Source of the DNA: Rhynchospora pubera
Taxonomy: Eukaryota; Streptophyta; Magnoliopsida; Poales; Cyperaceae
DNA: 64,000 nucleotides
Assembly: GCA_028095005.1 (NCBI GenBank)
Contig: CM051461.1
Span: forward strand, 165,078,574-165,142,573
Direction: 5' to 3'
Within the stretch, counting starts at the first letter, position 1. Each line of letters opens with the position of its first letter. The notes beneath the pieces are model-generated. The model saw only the letters and a list, made by a program, of their open reading frames with translations, made no database searches and was not told the origin of the DNA. The position numbers were made by a program, and so were the translations under genes. Of the stretch, positions 24,301 to 36,790 are shown one piece after another.

Positions 24301-27300
24301 TTATTATATTAAATAGAGCTTACCGATAAACCGTGATTATTTTATTGAGAAAATTTTTTCTATAGCCCTCAGAAATGAGAAAATAGAAATTTTGCCCAGT
24401 GAAAGTAAAATTTCCTGATTTTACCCCCAAAATTTTAAACCTCTTCTGCATTTTCCCCTTCGAATTTTTTAAATATAAAAAATATTTAAATAATATAAAT
24501 TATTTTCTGTGACCGTATACCCCTGTCGATTTAACCCATTCGCAAACCCAGTCACATATACCCATTTGCTACCATTAGGATTGAAGATTCTCATGGTGTA
24601 ATCAGCAGAATTAGTCCCAGGCATGAGAAAGATGCCATCAGAATCGAGCATTGCCCTTTTTCACTCTTCGCCTGCCTTGTCAATTGTCTTACGTTCGGTG
24701 ACTATACAATCAGGTTAATTGGGGAGAAGGAAAAAGCCCATTTTGTGCCACAATTTGCCAATTGTGTATTGATCACAGCAACTGCCCAAGCCCAAAGAAC
24801 TTAGCTCTCCTCACCACGACGAGTCCATAGAGACCTATCTTGAGCATATTCTATCTACTGTCTACTGTCTTTTCTGTTCGTCAACCAGGTAGACAAGATT
24901 GAAGGTGGCCTACAGGATGGCTGTCAGGACAAAGAGCACGATTAACTTAAGTTGAAACTTCTTATCTCCTTTCCCATGGTAAAGAGTTAGTACTAGTTTT
25001 TGACTTCATACCGAATTTGGGCTTGCAAATGGGAAAGTGAGAGGCACTGAGGCAACAAGGAGCAGAGGAGGAGGAGAAGGCCACCATGCTAGTGCCGTCA
25101 ATGGGTTTGTGAATGGGTTAAATCGATAGGAGTAGTTGTTAGAGATATGTCCAAGAAGCCAATCAGTTGGTGGCTATTATTTTAGTTTATGTTATTGATG
25201 ATGCTTGATCAGTTGTTCCTAGAATTTATTATTGACAGATCATTTAGGTTGATGATCTGAATTGTAGATCTCTGATGATTATTCGTTAGAATTACAATAA
25301 TATCTCTAAAATGTCCATAACCTTGATAATTAACAAGGAACATTAATTATCATATAAGATTAGTATGCAAGTTAAATTATGATTAAGTTCTACAAATCAT
25401 AGGTAAAGAGTTACCGACACATAACACAATCCATATATATTAAATAGAGCTTACCAATGAAATAAATATATGGATTGTGTTATGTGTCATTATTTATTTC
25501 ATACGTGTTTGATTTCGAGTTTGAGATGGTTCAGTTTTTTCACATGATGATAGGTTCTATAAATATCGTCTAACGTTGATTCCTGATAAGGGCTGCTATA
25601 TAGATTTTATTTATGTTTCTTGAATTGTGCGGGAAAAAACTGTTCATCAAGATAACCATACTGGACCTCTCGATGGAGTTGGATCGTATGCGCGCAACTA
25701 GGTGATCAACTCTAGATCAAGAAACGTATAATCTGCAAGAATGACACACTTCTATCTTGGATTATACAAGGATATCATATGACATAGGAATCAAAACAAT
25801 AAGATATTATTTCTTATGCAGGATTGAAGTACTGTATTGGTACAGTATTTATTTATGCGAATTGAGAATCATAACGTGTTGCTAGATACCGCTTAAGATT
25901 AATGGAAATAAATGATGATTTATTTTCCATAGCCAACATAGCATAAATCTTCAAAGCGTCAGACAAATAGGACTTTAACCATACATGCATTATTTATTTA
26001 TTCGCAGTAGCGAGTATTGCAAAAATATGATAAATTGATTAATTAATTATATACCGATATGAACCGTTATAATTAATTAACTCATGAAGATCATATAGAA
26101 ATAATATAATTCATATGCTAATGTTAGGAAATGCTTAATTTTAATTTCTTAAGCTAATTACAATTAATTTAGCCATTAAACATCAAGCATCAAAGATCTA
26201 GTGCATAGCAATTCAACACACGAGAAAAAAAGGGATAAAGCTTTTACCTCTTCTTGAATCGTATCAAGAAGGCAATCCTTATGCTTTGAAACCGGTGGCG
26301 CGCTACTCTAACTTCCTTCAATCCACGCCTCGAGTCCACCTAGAGATTAACCAAGCTCTCTAATCGATTTGTGCTAGCAAATCAATGAGAACTAAGCTAA
26401 TCCAAAGGAGTAACTCTCTTATAATTCAACCAATTGATTTTAGTGGAGAGTTGATGGCTCAACACATGAGCAAAAGAGGGAGGAGAGGTGGTGGCTGATC
26501 AGTGCTGAGGGTACTGGTCAAATTAATTCCTTAAAAATCGATACTAATTCGTTTGCAGTACAGTTTAAGGGTCGAATCTCGGGGACGGCCTATTCTTTTT
26601 CTAAGTTTAAACAATTCAGATTAAATAAACAATTTAGAATTTCAAACAGGTCCAAACAGGAGATAAATTGCAGGATTAAAGTCCTAATTAACCAGAAAAC
26701 TAAAGTGCTTAAGAGATAAATCAATTGACGAACGATTAGAGGTTCAGGTTGTCTAACTTTTCTTGTCTGTCAAGGTTGGGACAGACCGTTCCATCTTTGG
26801 AATGGACCGTCCTAACCTTGTCAGATGGCTGGAACAGGCCGTTCTAGGCCAGGACGCCCCCTCTCGAGCGGTCCGTCCTGACTTTGGAACGAACCGTTCC
26901 AATCACCTGATGCTTCTTTTGCCATCCTACTTGGTTATTCGCTAAGTGTTTTTGCGTGAATTGAGTCAAACCTAACCTACAGACTTGCGCTTTAACTCTC
27001 GTTCAGGTCAAGTTGAGGGCTTCTGTTTGATAAATCCTAAAAACTCCTAAATTTCAACTTTCGTTTCTTGGTTTAGGTGTTTCTAATTGATTTCTGGGTC
27101 TTGGTAAACTCACTCTCGATTTATTGAGTAAAACTCCAATTGCTTAAAGTTTTGTTAAATCCTTTCGGATATTGCCTACCTAATTGATCTAAGTGTTAAC
27201 TTGTTATTGCAGATTGATTTTAATTTGACAATTAAACTAGACCTTTATTTAACGCAATAATCAAACTTGGACAACAACAAATTTCAACAAAAGGATAGAA

Positions 27301-27396
27301 TAAATAAACTGCAGAAATCATAAACGCAACTTAACTAGCAAATAAACAAGTATTCAAAGAAAATAAACAACTAAAAGAAAAGTTATCGAACCATAG

Positions 27397-29128
27397 TGAT
27401 GAAGGCTTAAAACCTAGGAATCAAATAAATTTATAAACCTAGAGCTAACCTCACTAATCGTTTGGAGTAAAGCTTTAGGGTCGAACCCAAGGGACGGTAC
27501 AATTGATTACTGGACTTATCCTTTTTCAAAAGCTAGACAAGAATATTTTTATGGAATTTTGATGAATTAAATGTAAAGGTGCAAGTAAAGTATATATTTT
27601 TGGTTGTTTTCGTCTATTAAAATAATGTAAACAACTAAAGTAAAGTTTTTGGGTTTTCAAACAGTATAAAAAGCATTTTAGGGTTCAGGTTTCACCTTGG
27701 TTTGGACTCTAGAACACAGAACTTATCACTTTCGTGCATCGAACGGTGTTTTTCAAGCGTTTACTTCTCTGTTCGGTTCGAACAAGGATCTGTTCGATCC
27801 GAACAGAGGGTAAAAGTGTGTGGTTTTGACCTTTTATGATATTTTATGCTTTGTGCTAGGGTTTGTTGGCTAAACCTAGATTCACTAAACCTCAGCTGTC
27901 GCTTGTTGGACTAGAAACTGGTTTAATCACAACCTAACCTAATTAACTTGATTGGTTCACAACTTTTGGTATAGAATTCAATCAACTTAAACTTGTTTGT
28001 TGGAGTTCATAAGGATATCTAGAGGTCTTTTGGACTTGTCTAAAAGTTACACTTTTGGTGCCAACTAATCTCCCCTTTCGGATCTACGATTTATCCCAAA
28101 TACTTTATTTGAACTAATCTTGTTTATCCTAACTTAGACTTGACTAGATGCGACCGTACAACTAGAAAGTGATTAGGAAATCACAAGCAATTCAAACAAG
28201 CAATTAACATAATTCTCAACAAAACATATCATATCATATCAAGTCAAATCACAACATCCAAACCTAAGTTACTACCTTACCCCTAAGACTACATAAATTT
28301 AGCCTAAGATAGTACTAAAACACACAACAAATAACATAGAAATAACAAGATACAAGCCCATTGAAAATAGAGAAGAAAACATAGAAGAATAAACCGAATA
28401 CTCCTTTATGCTTTCGAACTATGATCTCTAGGCAGTGGTGTGTTGCAAGATGGTCACCAAACTCGTCTCCTTGCTGCCGTCGCTTCAAAGAACCAAGCTT
28501 TGATGATCTCCAATGGTGGAAGAAAGAGAAACGCCTATGGAAAGAGGAATTTTGTGGTATGAAAGGTTGTCTGCTTTCCTTCAGGTCTAGAGGTGTATAT
28601 ATGGATGTCCCAGGTCGCAAGGATGGAAGGCTAGGGCACCAGGGCGCAAGAAATTGTCATTTCCATCAGTTTCTATGTAAAAAATAATGCCTTATGTGAT
28701 ATGGCGGCACCCTGGTCAAACCGAACAAGTGTGCAGTCGAACCGACCAGGAGAGAGAAAATGACGCCTGGCTGCCATAGGTGCTGGTCGGATCGAACAGA
28801 CTTGTGGTCGGGTCGACCAGGAGAGAGAAAATGACGCCTGGCTGCCATAGATGCTGGTCGGATCGACCAGATGATTGTTCGGGTCGACCAGGAGAGAGAA
28901 AAGAGCCTCCAATGCTAGGAATGAGTCGTCTAGCGTGCGTGCTACGTCGGGAATCCATCTATATGCTCCAAAATCATCAGAAATCATCAAAGTCCTGTAA
29001 AATGAGAGAAGAAACGACGGTAGAGCCAATTCCATGGAAATCATAGCAATCTATTGAATAATTCAATGGTTTGAGTGTTATTTGAGTGCCAAGTACGGTC
29101 CAAATGCCTACAAATAATGACGATATCA
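27397..29128 (-). mobile_element. Solo LTR, Athila/Tat-like Ty3/gypsy (family C), innermost
   Basis: On the minus strand it starts TGATATCGTC at 29128 and ends ...CTTCATCA at 27397, with a perfect 5-bp duplication CATAG (27392-27396 and 29129-29133). It is collinear with the gypsy 5' LTR at 32231-35366 and with 2139-3728, including the last 90 bases ('ctaatcgtttgg', 'caaataaatttataaacct'). Its length is 1732 bp. A 71-bp tandem repeat is embedded at 28746-28905. Confidence 0.88.
28746..28905. repeat. 71-bp tandem repeat inside the LTR, about 2.3 copies
   Basis: Units begin 'ccaggagagagaaaatgacg' at 28746 and 28817, with a partial third at 28888. The two full units differ at only a few positions. 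Confidence 0.8.
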
Positions 29129-32100
29129 CATAGCCCCTAAACTAAACTACTCTACTAAATCCATGCAAGAAAAAGCAGGTTTCATCACACAAAGACACAT
29201 AAAAAGAAGAAAAACCAAGATTACAACAAGTTGTGCTCGAAATTCCCTCGCTTCTGTGCTCTGTCCTGTCTGGGGCGGCCCGTCCTGATCCTGGGGCGGT
29301 GCGTCTCGGGCTGGTGGTTGGCCGTCTCAGCAGGCTGACTCTCTCTGAGTTAGTTTCTGGCTTGAAAATTAGGGTTTTCGTGCATGCCTTGAGTTGGGGA
29401 TAGGACAGAGCTTTTATAGGCATCATAGGCAGTTCAAAACGTGGCATAGTGGCTCTGGAAGGCGGTGGAAACTGTAGAAACCGCCTCACCAAATCAGGCG
29501 CTCTATTTTTAGAAATCTGGAAATAGCTGGGACAACCTGGTCTGAAGTTGGGGCGGCCCGTCCTAGCTTGGTCTGCACTGGGTCGTCTGGATCGCCTCTG
29601 CCTGCGTCTTCACTAGGTTGGGACGGCCCGTCCTGAGTTCGGGGCGGCCCGTTCCAATTTGTCTGATTTGCACAACTTGGTCAATTTTATCCGTTCTTCG
29701 CGCCAAAATGCAATGAACCTGTATAAAAAAATTGTCGGGCTACGGTTGAACTTTCCTACATCTAACATTAGCACAATTTAAAGAAAAATGAGTAAAAACA
29801 CAAGTATTTGAACGCAATTTGGGGCTTATTCTGGCTGAAAATCAAGTACGAAAACCGTACATCAGTGGCCGACGGCCAAGAGAGGAGGGAGGTGGTATGG
29901 TGGCGGCTAGGAAGAGAGGAGAGAGAAATTATATCCCAAGGGGTCCTTTTATAACCAACCAACCCTAGGTATAAGTTGCTAGAAATTACATCTCATGCCA
30001 CCTACCTACCTCTTCTATGGCCGGCCTCCTAGTGGGCTTTATGGGCCTCTCTAAACCTTTTAATTGCACTCTAATTCATTTAATTAGATCCTTTATTATT
30101 TGCTCTATATTTGGGCTATATGTTTAACATGTAAATATAAGCCCAATAATTTAATATAACAATTTATATTAAATTGTGTTGAACCAAAATAATTATTAAC
30201 TAATTAATAATTATTCTAGGATTAGCTAATGCTTTAATTTATTTCTATATGATCTGTTTGACTTAATTAATTAGTACGTTCAATAACGGTACATAATTAA
30301 TTAATCAACACGTCTTATATTTTTGCAATTTCTACTGTTGCGAATAAATAAATAAATAAAGTATTGTCTTGGTCAAAACTCTATTTTGTGTGACTCTTTG
30401 AGGATTTATGCTATGTTGGACATGGAATTAAATCGTTATTTAATTCCAATAATCATAAGCGGTATCTAGCAACACGTTATGATTCCCAATTCACATAAAT
30501 AGTATACTGCTACAATATTTCAATCCTGCATAAGAGAATAAAAGTATTCCTCTATTTTGATTCTTATGTCACACGATATCATCGTATAATCCAAGATAGG
30601 AATGTGTCATTCTTGCAAATTATATGTTTCTTGATCTAGAGATAATTGTATCAGTTGCTAGCAAACAATCCATCTCCATCAAGGGGCCCAAATAGATATC
30701 GTCACTCACTAAGTGAATTAATGAGGGACATACGGTTTTCTTGATGATTAGTTTTTCCCCCGCACAATTCAAGAGAACTTAAATCAAGTCAGTATAGCAA
30801 CCCTTATCAGGAATCGGCGGTAGACAAGATTTATAGAACCTATCCTCATGTGGAAAAGATAATCATCTCAAACTTAGAACCAAAATCATAACGAAATAAA
30901 TAATGGCACATAACATAATTCATATATTTATTTCGAGGGGTCAAGTCCTGTACTATGTTCTATAACATACACATATGTAATTAAGCTGGTAACTCCTTAC
31001 CTATGATTTGTAGAACTTAATCATCACTTAACTTGCATAATAATCTTATTGATAATTAATGTTCATTGTTAATTATCAATATTATGGACCTTTCAGATTT
31101 ATTATTGTCATTTAATCATAAATGAACTATAGTGATTAACAATTCAGATCCTCAACCTGAATGAACTGTCAATAAATAAATCAAGGAACAAATGATCAAA
31201 CATCATCAATGACATAAAACTATAGAATTAGCCATATATGATTGGCTTCTAGGACATATCTCTAATAGCTAATTCCAAATTAATTATTAATATATTAATA
31301 ATTAAGTTCTTTCAACGTAAATTTATTATACTGAACTAACGGTCTTTTGTTTAATCAGTCAATTAAAAGTCCGATTTGAAATGGATTAGTAGAATGAATT
31401 AATGGGCCATTATATCATGCGGATTGGCCCACATAGGCTCTGAAAATTTTGGATTTAGAGGGATAATTTTGTTCAGACAAAAATAGAAGAGAGCTGATCT
31501 TTATATAAGACAGCGTTGTTTATGGAAATAACGTGAAAAATCTAATTTTCTCTCTCCCTCTCTCTCTGGCCGGCAACTCAAGCAAGATGACAGAATTTAT
31601 TCTCTTCTTGCATGCGCCTTCATCTCCCTCTCTAGCTCATGTGTTGAGAGATTTTCCTTCCAGTTAAACAGTTAACTGCGTGAAGAAGTTAAACAGGGAA
31701 TTAGCTATCGCCTTGGACAAGCTAGCACTTGACTTGAGACTTTGGTTAATCTTCTAGGTGGAATCGAGGCAACCGGAGGGTGACGAGCACGTCATCGACT
31801 CCAAGAGATTGGATTCGAGCCTTCCGAATACGATTTCGGAAGAGATAACCTCCAACGTTTTCTCCTTTTATGTGTTAATCACTTGAATGACTAAATCTGA
31901 TTTTTCGTGCGTGTTAATTACTTGTCAAATGTTAATAAAAATTAAATTGCACATGGACTTGAGTTCCTAACAGTAGTATGGTTACAGAAAAAAAATTATA
32001 TTATTTAAATCTTTTTTATATTATAAAAAAACTCAAAGGGGCAAAAGCAAAAGAGATTTCAAATTTTGGGGGTAAAATCATAAGATTTTACTTTTGAGGG

Positions 32101-32713
32101 GCAAATCCTCTATTTTATTATTTCTGAGGTATAGAAATTTTTTTTCCTATTTTATTTTATTTTAGCAATTGCAAGATCCCAAATGTGCTATAGTAAATCA
32201 ATCTACTAGTAACTATTTGCACTTTATGAATGATATCTCGTATTTATATACATATTTTGACCATACTTAGCACCAAAATAACACTCAAACCAATACAATT
32301 ATCACATATTAAATTGTATTTTTCAAGATTTTGGTACTGTCGCCACATCTATGTTTATTTTGTAGAAATTCCGTAAAAATTGAAGACAAGACATGATAAG
32401 AAAGAAGAATGGAGCTCAATCCTTAGCCGGACGACTCATTCCCGGCTCACACGCACGTGCTATAGACCAGAGAAGACTCCAAAGAGCTGAGGCAGATCAA
32501 ACATAACACGAAGGCGTTGATTTTAGCCCGAATCTCGAATCAAGAGCGAAAAATTTTTATCCAAAATTTGTAGATTTTGGTCCGAAATTTATGTATGGAA
32601 AGTATTTTCTAGAAAGTTTCGTACAAGGAAGGCAGAATCTCTTGCCCTAGCCGCCTCCTGGACTTTCCTTGGGTATTTGTAGGTATGAATTTCGGCCAGA
32701 AAGGCATGCTACT

Positions 32714-34277
32714 TGATGAGTGGATTTTATATGCATATTTAGGTACCATTTTGTCTCCAAGCTAAACCAATTGCCTTGATTTTACATAGTTTACATAGTT
32801 TAGATGAGTTACTATCATAGTTTTTAATTTTATTGCAGATTTTAGACAAGAAATGACTTAGATGAGTACATAAAGTTGAAGAGCTCGTTCTAAGATTTCC
32901 AACGGTTCTTAAATCACCTCAAACGGAGTTCGGATGAAGGAGATATGCCAAAATACTGACATGACTTAGTGCTGACATTTTTCGGCGACCCGCCAGACCT
33001 GGTCAGCCAGATTTATCAGAATTGCCCGATTTAGTAGTTCTATGTTTGGAAGACAGTTTCTACCGATTCTATGTGCATCCAGAGCACGTCTTCAGTTTTT
33101 CCAGTGTTTCTACACCTTCCTAATGCCTATTAAAGACCAGTTTGAGGAGATTTTGAGAGGGAACAAGAGGAAGACCAAACCTAAGGTCAAGTTAGGGTTA
33201 GACATTGAGTTATTTGAGAGTTAGGTCTCAAATCTAGATCGTGGCAGCGCCAAGTAGGTTGATTGCGATAACAAGAGACGTGTTTGATAGGAGATTTCGA
33301 CTCGCAAGAGCAATTAGTTATAATTTTTCCTTGTTCTCATTTTCTCTTGTGTTTGTATGATGTCTCTTAGTTGTTGATTATTTGTTCTAGGGCTATGCTT
33401 GTAAACTCAAATTCTTAGTTGTTGATTGCATGTTTATTTAGTTTCTTTGATATCTTTGTGTTTTATACCTTGCTTGAATTGCTTGAATTGATTATGCCAT
33501 GATTATCTAAGTAGATTTGTTTACACCCGTTAAGTAGAGCTCGCTTAATTGCTAGGTGGTTAAGTCCAAACAAACTTAGATTATTAGGCATGATTATGAT
33601 TAACATGAAGGTTTTAAACTGAAAAATGTTAAACCGGGACTAATTAACGAAAGTTAAGTCATTTTCAAGAGCGAAAGTTCAAGGATTTGATAAGTTAGAA
33701 ATGTATAAACTTGTAGAAACTAGACCAAGAAACGATAGTTGAAATCTAGGTTCTATACGAGGAAAATTAGGTTAATTAATTGATAACTAAACCTAAAACG
33801 AGAGTTTGATATAGGAACATTAATTAAGCCATTATCCCTACACAATTGTCAACTAAATTAAGTCAATTTGTATTCACATCACTAATCCTAGAGGGCCGCT
33901 GAGTGAACCAACGAGGTTGTTTATGTCCGCCAAGTAACCAGCGACCAGTCTAATAGGTTAGTGACCTAAGTTCTTTTAGCGGGCCGCTGGAACTGAGACT
34001 AAGAAGAAGTGTTAGCAACCAGAAATCTTAGAATTACGTGACTCGTTGAATCTCTCTCATTAATTCTTATTTTTACTTCGAAACTAGACTTAAGATTTAG
34101 ACCCACCCACCTGCAATTCTTGAATTCTTAAGAGTTGATCCGTCTAGCTAGTTTAGTAAAGTAAAAGATCGGTATTCCAACATTGTCCCTGTGGATTCGA
34201 CCCTCAAGCTATTCTACAAATGATTAGATCGGTAGACACGAGATTTTTATTTTGAGACTTGGTTTTCTCATCGATCA
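32714..34277 (+). mobile_element. Solo LTR, family D, inside the gypsy 5' LTR
   Basis: It begins TGATGAGTGGATTTTATATG and ends TTTTCTCATCGATCA, with a perfect 5-bp duplication CTACT (32709-32713 and 34278-34282). Near the 3' end is 'ccctgtggattcgaccctc', the motif shared in variant form by families B and C. Its length is 1564 bp. A 60-codon frame (33042-33224) inside it is not considered a gene. Confidence 0.88.
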
Positions 34278-35369
34278 CTACTTTCTCTATCATTGTTCTC
34301 CACCTTTTTACATTATGTTTTTAGCTCTTTCCACGGAGTTTAAAGGCGACAGTTTTAGATGCGACGACAACAAAGCAGGCAGCTCTTCATCGACTCTCTG
34401 CCCTAGAAGAAGGAGTAAAGGCTAAATGATAATTTAGTTTACCCTTACCTGCTTTTATCTTTATATTCTATGGGTTTGTATCTTACTTTTTGCATGATAT
34501 TTGTGTGTTATCTCGTAAACATGTTAGGCTAAATTTCATTATGTCTTAGGGTTAGGTGGTAATTTAATTTGGTATTTGTGATGACTTGATACGATTTGAT
34601 ATTTTCTATGTGATTTTGATGTGTTGAGAATTATTATTTATGCTTAGTTATATTATTTGTTTACTTGATGTTTACCTATGGGTGAATCGCGACGTCTTTA
34701 GGGCATTAAACTAGACTAAACACATAATTGATTAAGTAATTGAGGTAAGCCAAATGCTTGAAAGAGGAGGTTAACTTACGACCGACAGGTGTAGTTTCTA
34801 AATGATACGAAAGGACTTAGATTTCTCTGGAAATCCAACCCAAAGAACTTAATTGATTAAATTCCGACACGAAAGTTTAGGACTAGTCAATTACGTGGTA
34901 AAAATCTAGTTCTAAATCAAGTCTAAAACAAAAATTGCGACGGCTGATGATAGGAGTTAAGTCTGGTCGACAAGTAACCCTCACATAACTTTACCTAAAA
35001 ATATCAAGTCAAAATAGAGAATCTAAAGTAAGTTTCGGCACGATGGTCTATAAATTTTGGTCCGAAATGTTGTCTGTTTCGCGCGAAAGCGCGTGACAAC
35101 AAAGCTCGAGAGCCAAATTAAATGAACCCAAAATCTTAGGACATTTTCTTGCATCTGTTTGAGTCCAGAAAACATAAACAATCAACCCAAAAATATTTTA
35201 TAATTTTTTTTCTTAATTTGAATTGTTATTTAATATTGTTTTTAAACCAAACCCTAACAAAAGTCCGGTAATCATTTTCACAGGGACTCTTAGTTTTGCC
35301 CCAACGATTAGTAGGGTAGAACGAAGGTTATAAATTTATTTGACCTAGGCTTTCAAACCTTTATCAAAT

Positions 35370-35388
35370 TGGCGTCGTTGCCGGAAAC
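35370..35388 (+). other. Primer-binding site, tRNA-Asp type (degenerate)
   Basis: TGGCGtCGTTGCCGGaaAC lies three bases after the 5' LTR end. It matches the complement of the plant tRNA-Asp 3' end apart from a few substitutions. Confidence 0.75.
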
Positions 35389-35678
35389 AGTTTTGATATC
35401 GAGCTCTTATTTTAATATGAAGAGACTAGATTTTTTTCCTTTACTTAATTTTTTCTTGTTTCCTCTTGCTTTGTAGGTTGAGAACTGGTCGAAAAATCCA
35501 AAAAGAGCAAGTCACAGGCCGAGATTGTACTCAAATATTTCACCAGATGGCTTGACTCGGATCCAGAACTCATCGACCAAGCGAACTCAAGCCAGACTTA
35601 CTCCGTAGCTCAACCAGAACCTGAAACAGCAGAAATTTCGGACCGAAATTTTCAGACCAAAGAGGAAACATCAGGCGA

Positions 35679-36790
35679 AATGGCAAGAAACGAAGGCCCT
35701 TTCAACATAGAAGCAGCGACCCAGCAGTTGGAAGCCTTGAGGCTCCAACTTGAGTAACGAGAGGCTAGAATCACAGCCGATCACACTCGTCTTGAAAATT
35801 AAAAGCTAAAACTTGATGACGAGTGTCGGCGATGGGAGAATGAAGACGAGAGCGTCCATGGTAACTCTGATTAGAAAGATGCAGAGGAACCGAACAGATC
35901 TCTCATGGATATTGCAGCCCCGAAAGCCTGTCACGTAGGAGGACCAGTGATCGTCCCAAGAATTGATGCTAATAACATGCAAATTGCTCCAGAGAATGTT
36001 ACACTAGTGCACAAAATCCATTTTATAGAGATGAAAATGAGGACCCACATGCTCACTTGCAAACCTTTATTATTGATTGCACACGTTTGATTAAATTTAA
36101 TGGTGTCCCTCAACAAGTCATTAGACTTTTGTTGTTTAGGAGTTGGGATGCAATGTCACAAACTTTTCTTGATAGATATTTCTCTTCTAATAGGGCAGAT
36201 TCAATTATGAGGAAAATCAATAATTTTCAACAAAAGAAAGATGAATCAATGAGGGATTCATGAGAACCCTTTAGGGACTTAGAAAATTCATGTCCACACC
36301 ACGGTATCCAAGAATGGATAGTAATTAAGTCATTTTTCAATGGTCTTTATGATAACATCAAAATTAATCTTGATTCTCTTTCAAGTGAAGCATTCAAGCG
36401 ACTTGATGCAACGCGAGCACGCTATTTGCTAGATGAATGTGCAAGGAAATACACATGGCTAACACTTGCTAACAATCGCCGCCTGATTGGCAAGCAACAA
36501 GTGCACGAGATCTCAACAAGGGATGCGAGGATCACCGAGCTTGAAGCTGAATTGGCGGCATATCAATCGACCCAAGGAACCCAAGTGAATTACATTAATA
36601 ACAGGCCCTCATATGGTTCAAAGTACCAATATAGAAACCAGAACCCACCAAACTTATATAGAAATGTGTAATTCAATAACAACAATAGAGACCAACCCTT
36701 CAAAAGAAAATCTGTTTGCAACAATAATGATATTCCAATTGTTGTTCAAGAATTAATGCAAGAACAAACAAAATTTAATTAAATTGAAAG
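35679..36790 (+). pseudogene. Athila/Tat-like gag pseudogene
   Basis: Starting at ATG 35679, conceptual translation shows an N-terminal coiled-coil-like stretch (ATQQLEALRLQLE). It then shows retrotransposon gag core signatures such as 'LFRSWDAMSQTFLDRYF', 'NNFQQKKDESMRDS' (followed by a stop), 'HHGIQEW' and 'FFNGLYDNIK', ending with a 'LLDECARKYTW'-like segment (about 36420-36460). At least four in-frame stops interrupt it (for example after LQLE near 35757, after MRDS near 36261 and at 36318-36325) and a frame change is needed near 36040-36060. Gag would form the particle core. This copy cannot make a full protein, and no zinc knuckle is visible. Confidence 0.75.

Larger units (their letters stand above)
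26503..29860 (-). mobile_element. Solo LTR, family B, minus orientation (nested)
   Basis: This block interrupts the minus-strand family-A LTR. ATCAG is present at both junctions (26498-26502 and 29861-29865); the base at 29861 could belong either to the element (which would then start TGTACGG) or to the duplication. It carries the motif 'gggtcgaatctcggggacgg' near its 3' end (26571-26590), similar to the gypsy-type LTRs in this window, plus dispersed 'ggacggcccgtcc' segments at both ends. Without the family-C insertion it is about 1.6 kb. Confidence 0.7.
26122..31267 (-). mobile_element. Solo LTR, family A, minus orientation (nested)
   Basis: Read on the minus strand, it starts TATTAGAGATATGTCC at 31267 (TG changed to TA) and ends ...TTCCTAACA at 26122. 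The 5-bp duplication GCTAA flanks it (26117-26121 and 31268-31272). It is homologous to the outer family-A LTR along its length but inverted. It is itself split by the family-B LTR: parts 26122-26502 and 29861-31267, about 1.78 kb rejoined. A 'ttataaaagg' TATA box lies near 29945 on the minus strand. Confidence 0.85.
25137..31972 (+). mobile_element. Solo LTR, family A, plus orientation (outer)
   Basis: It begins TGTTAGAGATATGTCC at 25137 and ends ...TTCCTAACA at 31972, with a 5-bp duplication GTAGT (25132-25136 and 31973-31977). It is split by a second family-A copy in opposite orientation: its 5' part is 25137-26121 and its 3' part 31273-31972. Rejoined length is about 1.68 kb. The 3' part holds a 'tttatataag' TATA-like box near 31500 and a CT-rich leader, as expected of an LTR promoter. 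No internal region, primer site or second LTR is present, so it is a solo LTR. The superfamily cannot be assigned from this alone. Confidence 0.85.
24347..32147. mobile_element. Mutator-like element (non-autonomous), split by nested insertions
   Basis: The ends are inverted repeats: 'gagaaaattttttctatag' at 24347 and, in reverse complement, 'ggaaaaaaaatttctatac' at 32147. They stay alignable for about 170 bp. The right TIR is then interrupted by an LTR insertion (25137-31972) and continues on its far side at 25103-25131, where it matches 24522-24550 inverted ('cgatttaacccattc'). The TIRs are therefore about 200 bp. A perfect 9-bp duplication TATTTTATT flanks the whole unit (24338-24346 and 32148-32156). 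Without the insertions the element is about 0.96 kb. Its interior (about 24552-25100) is less AT-rich than the flanks and could be captured sequence. No transposase is present. Confidence 0.85.
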
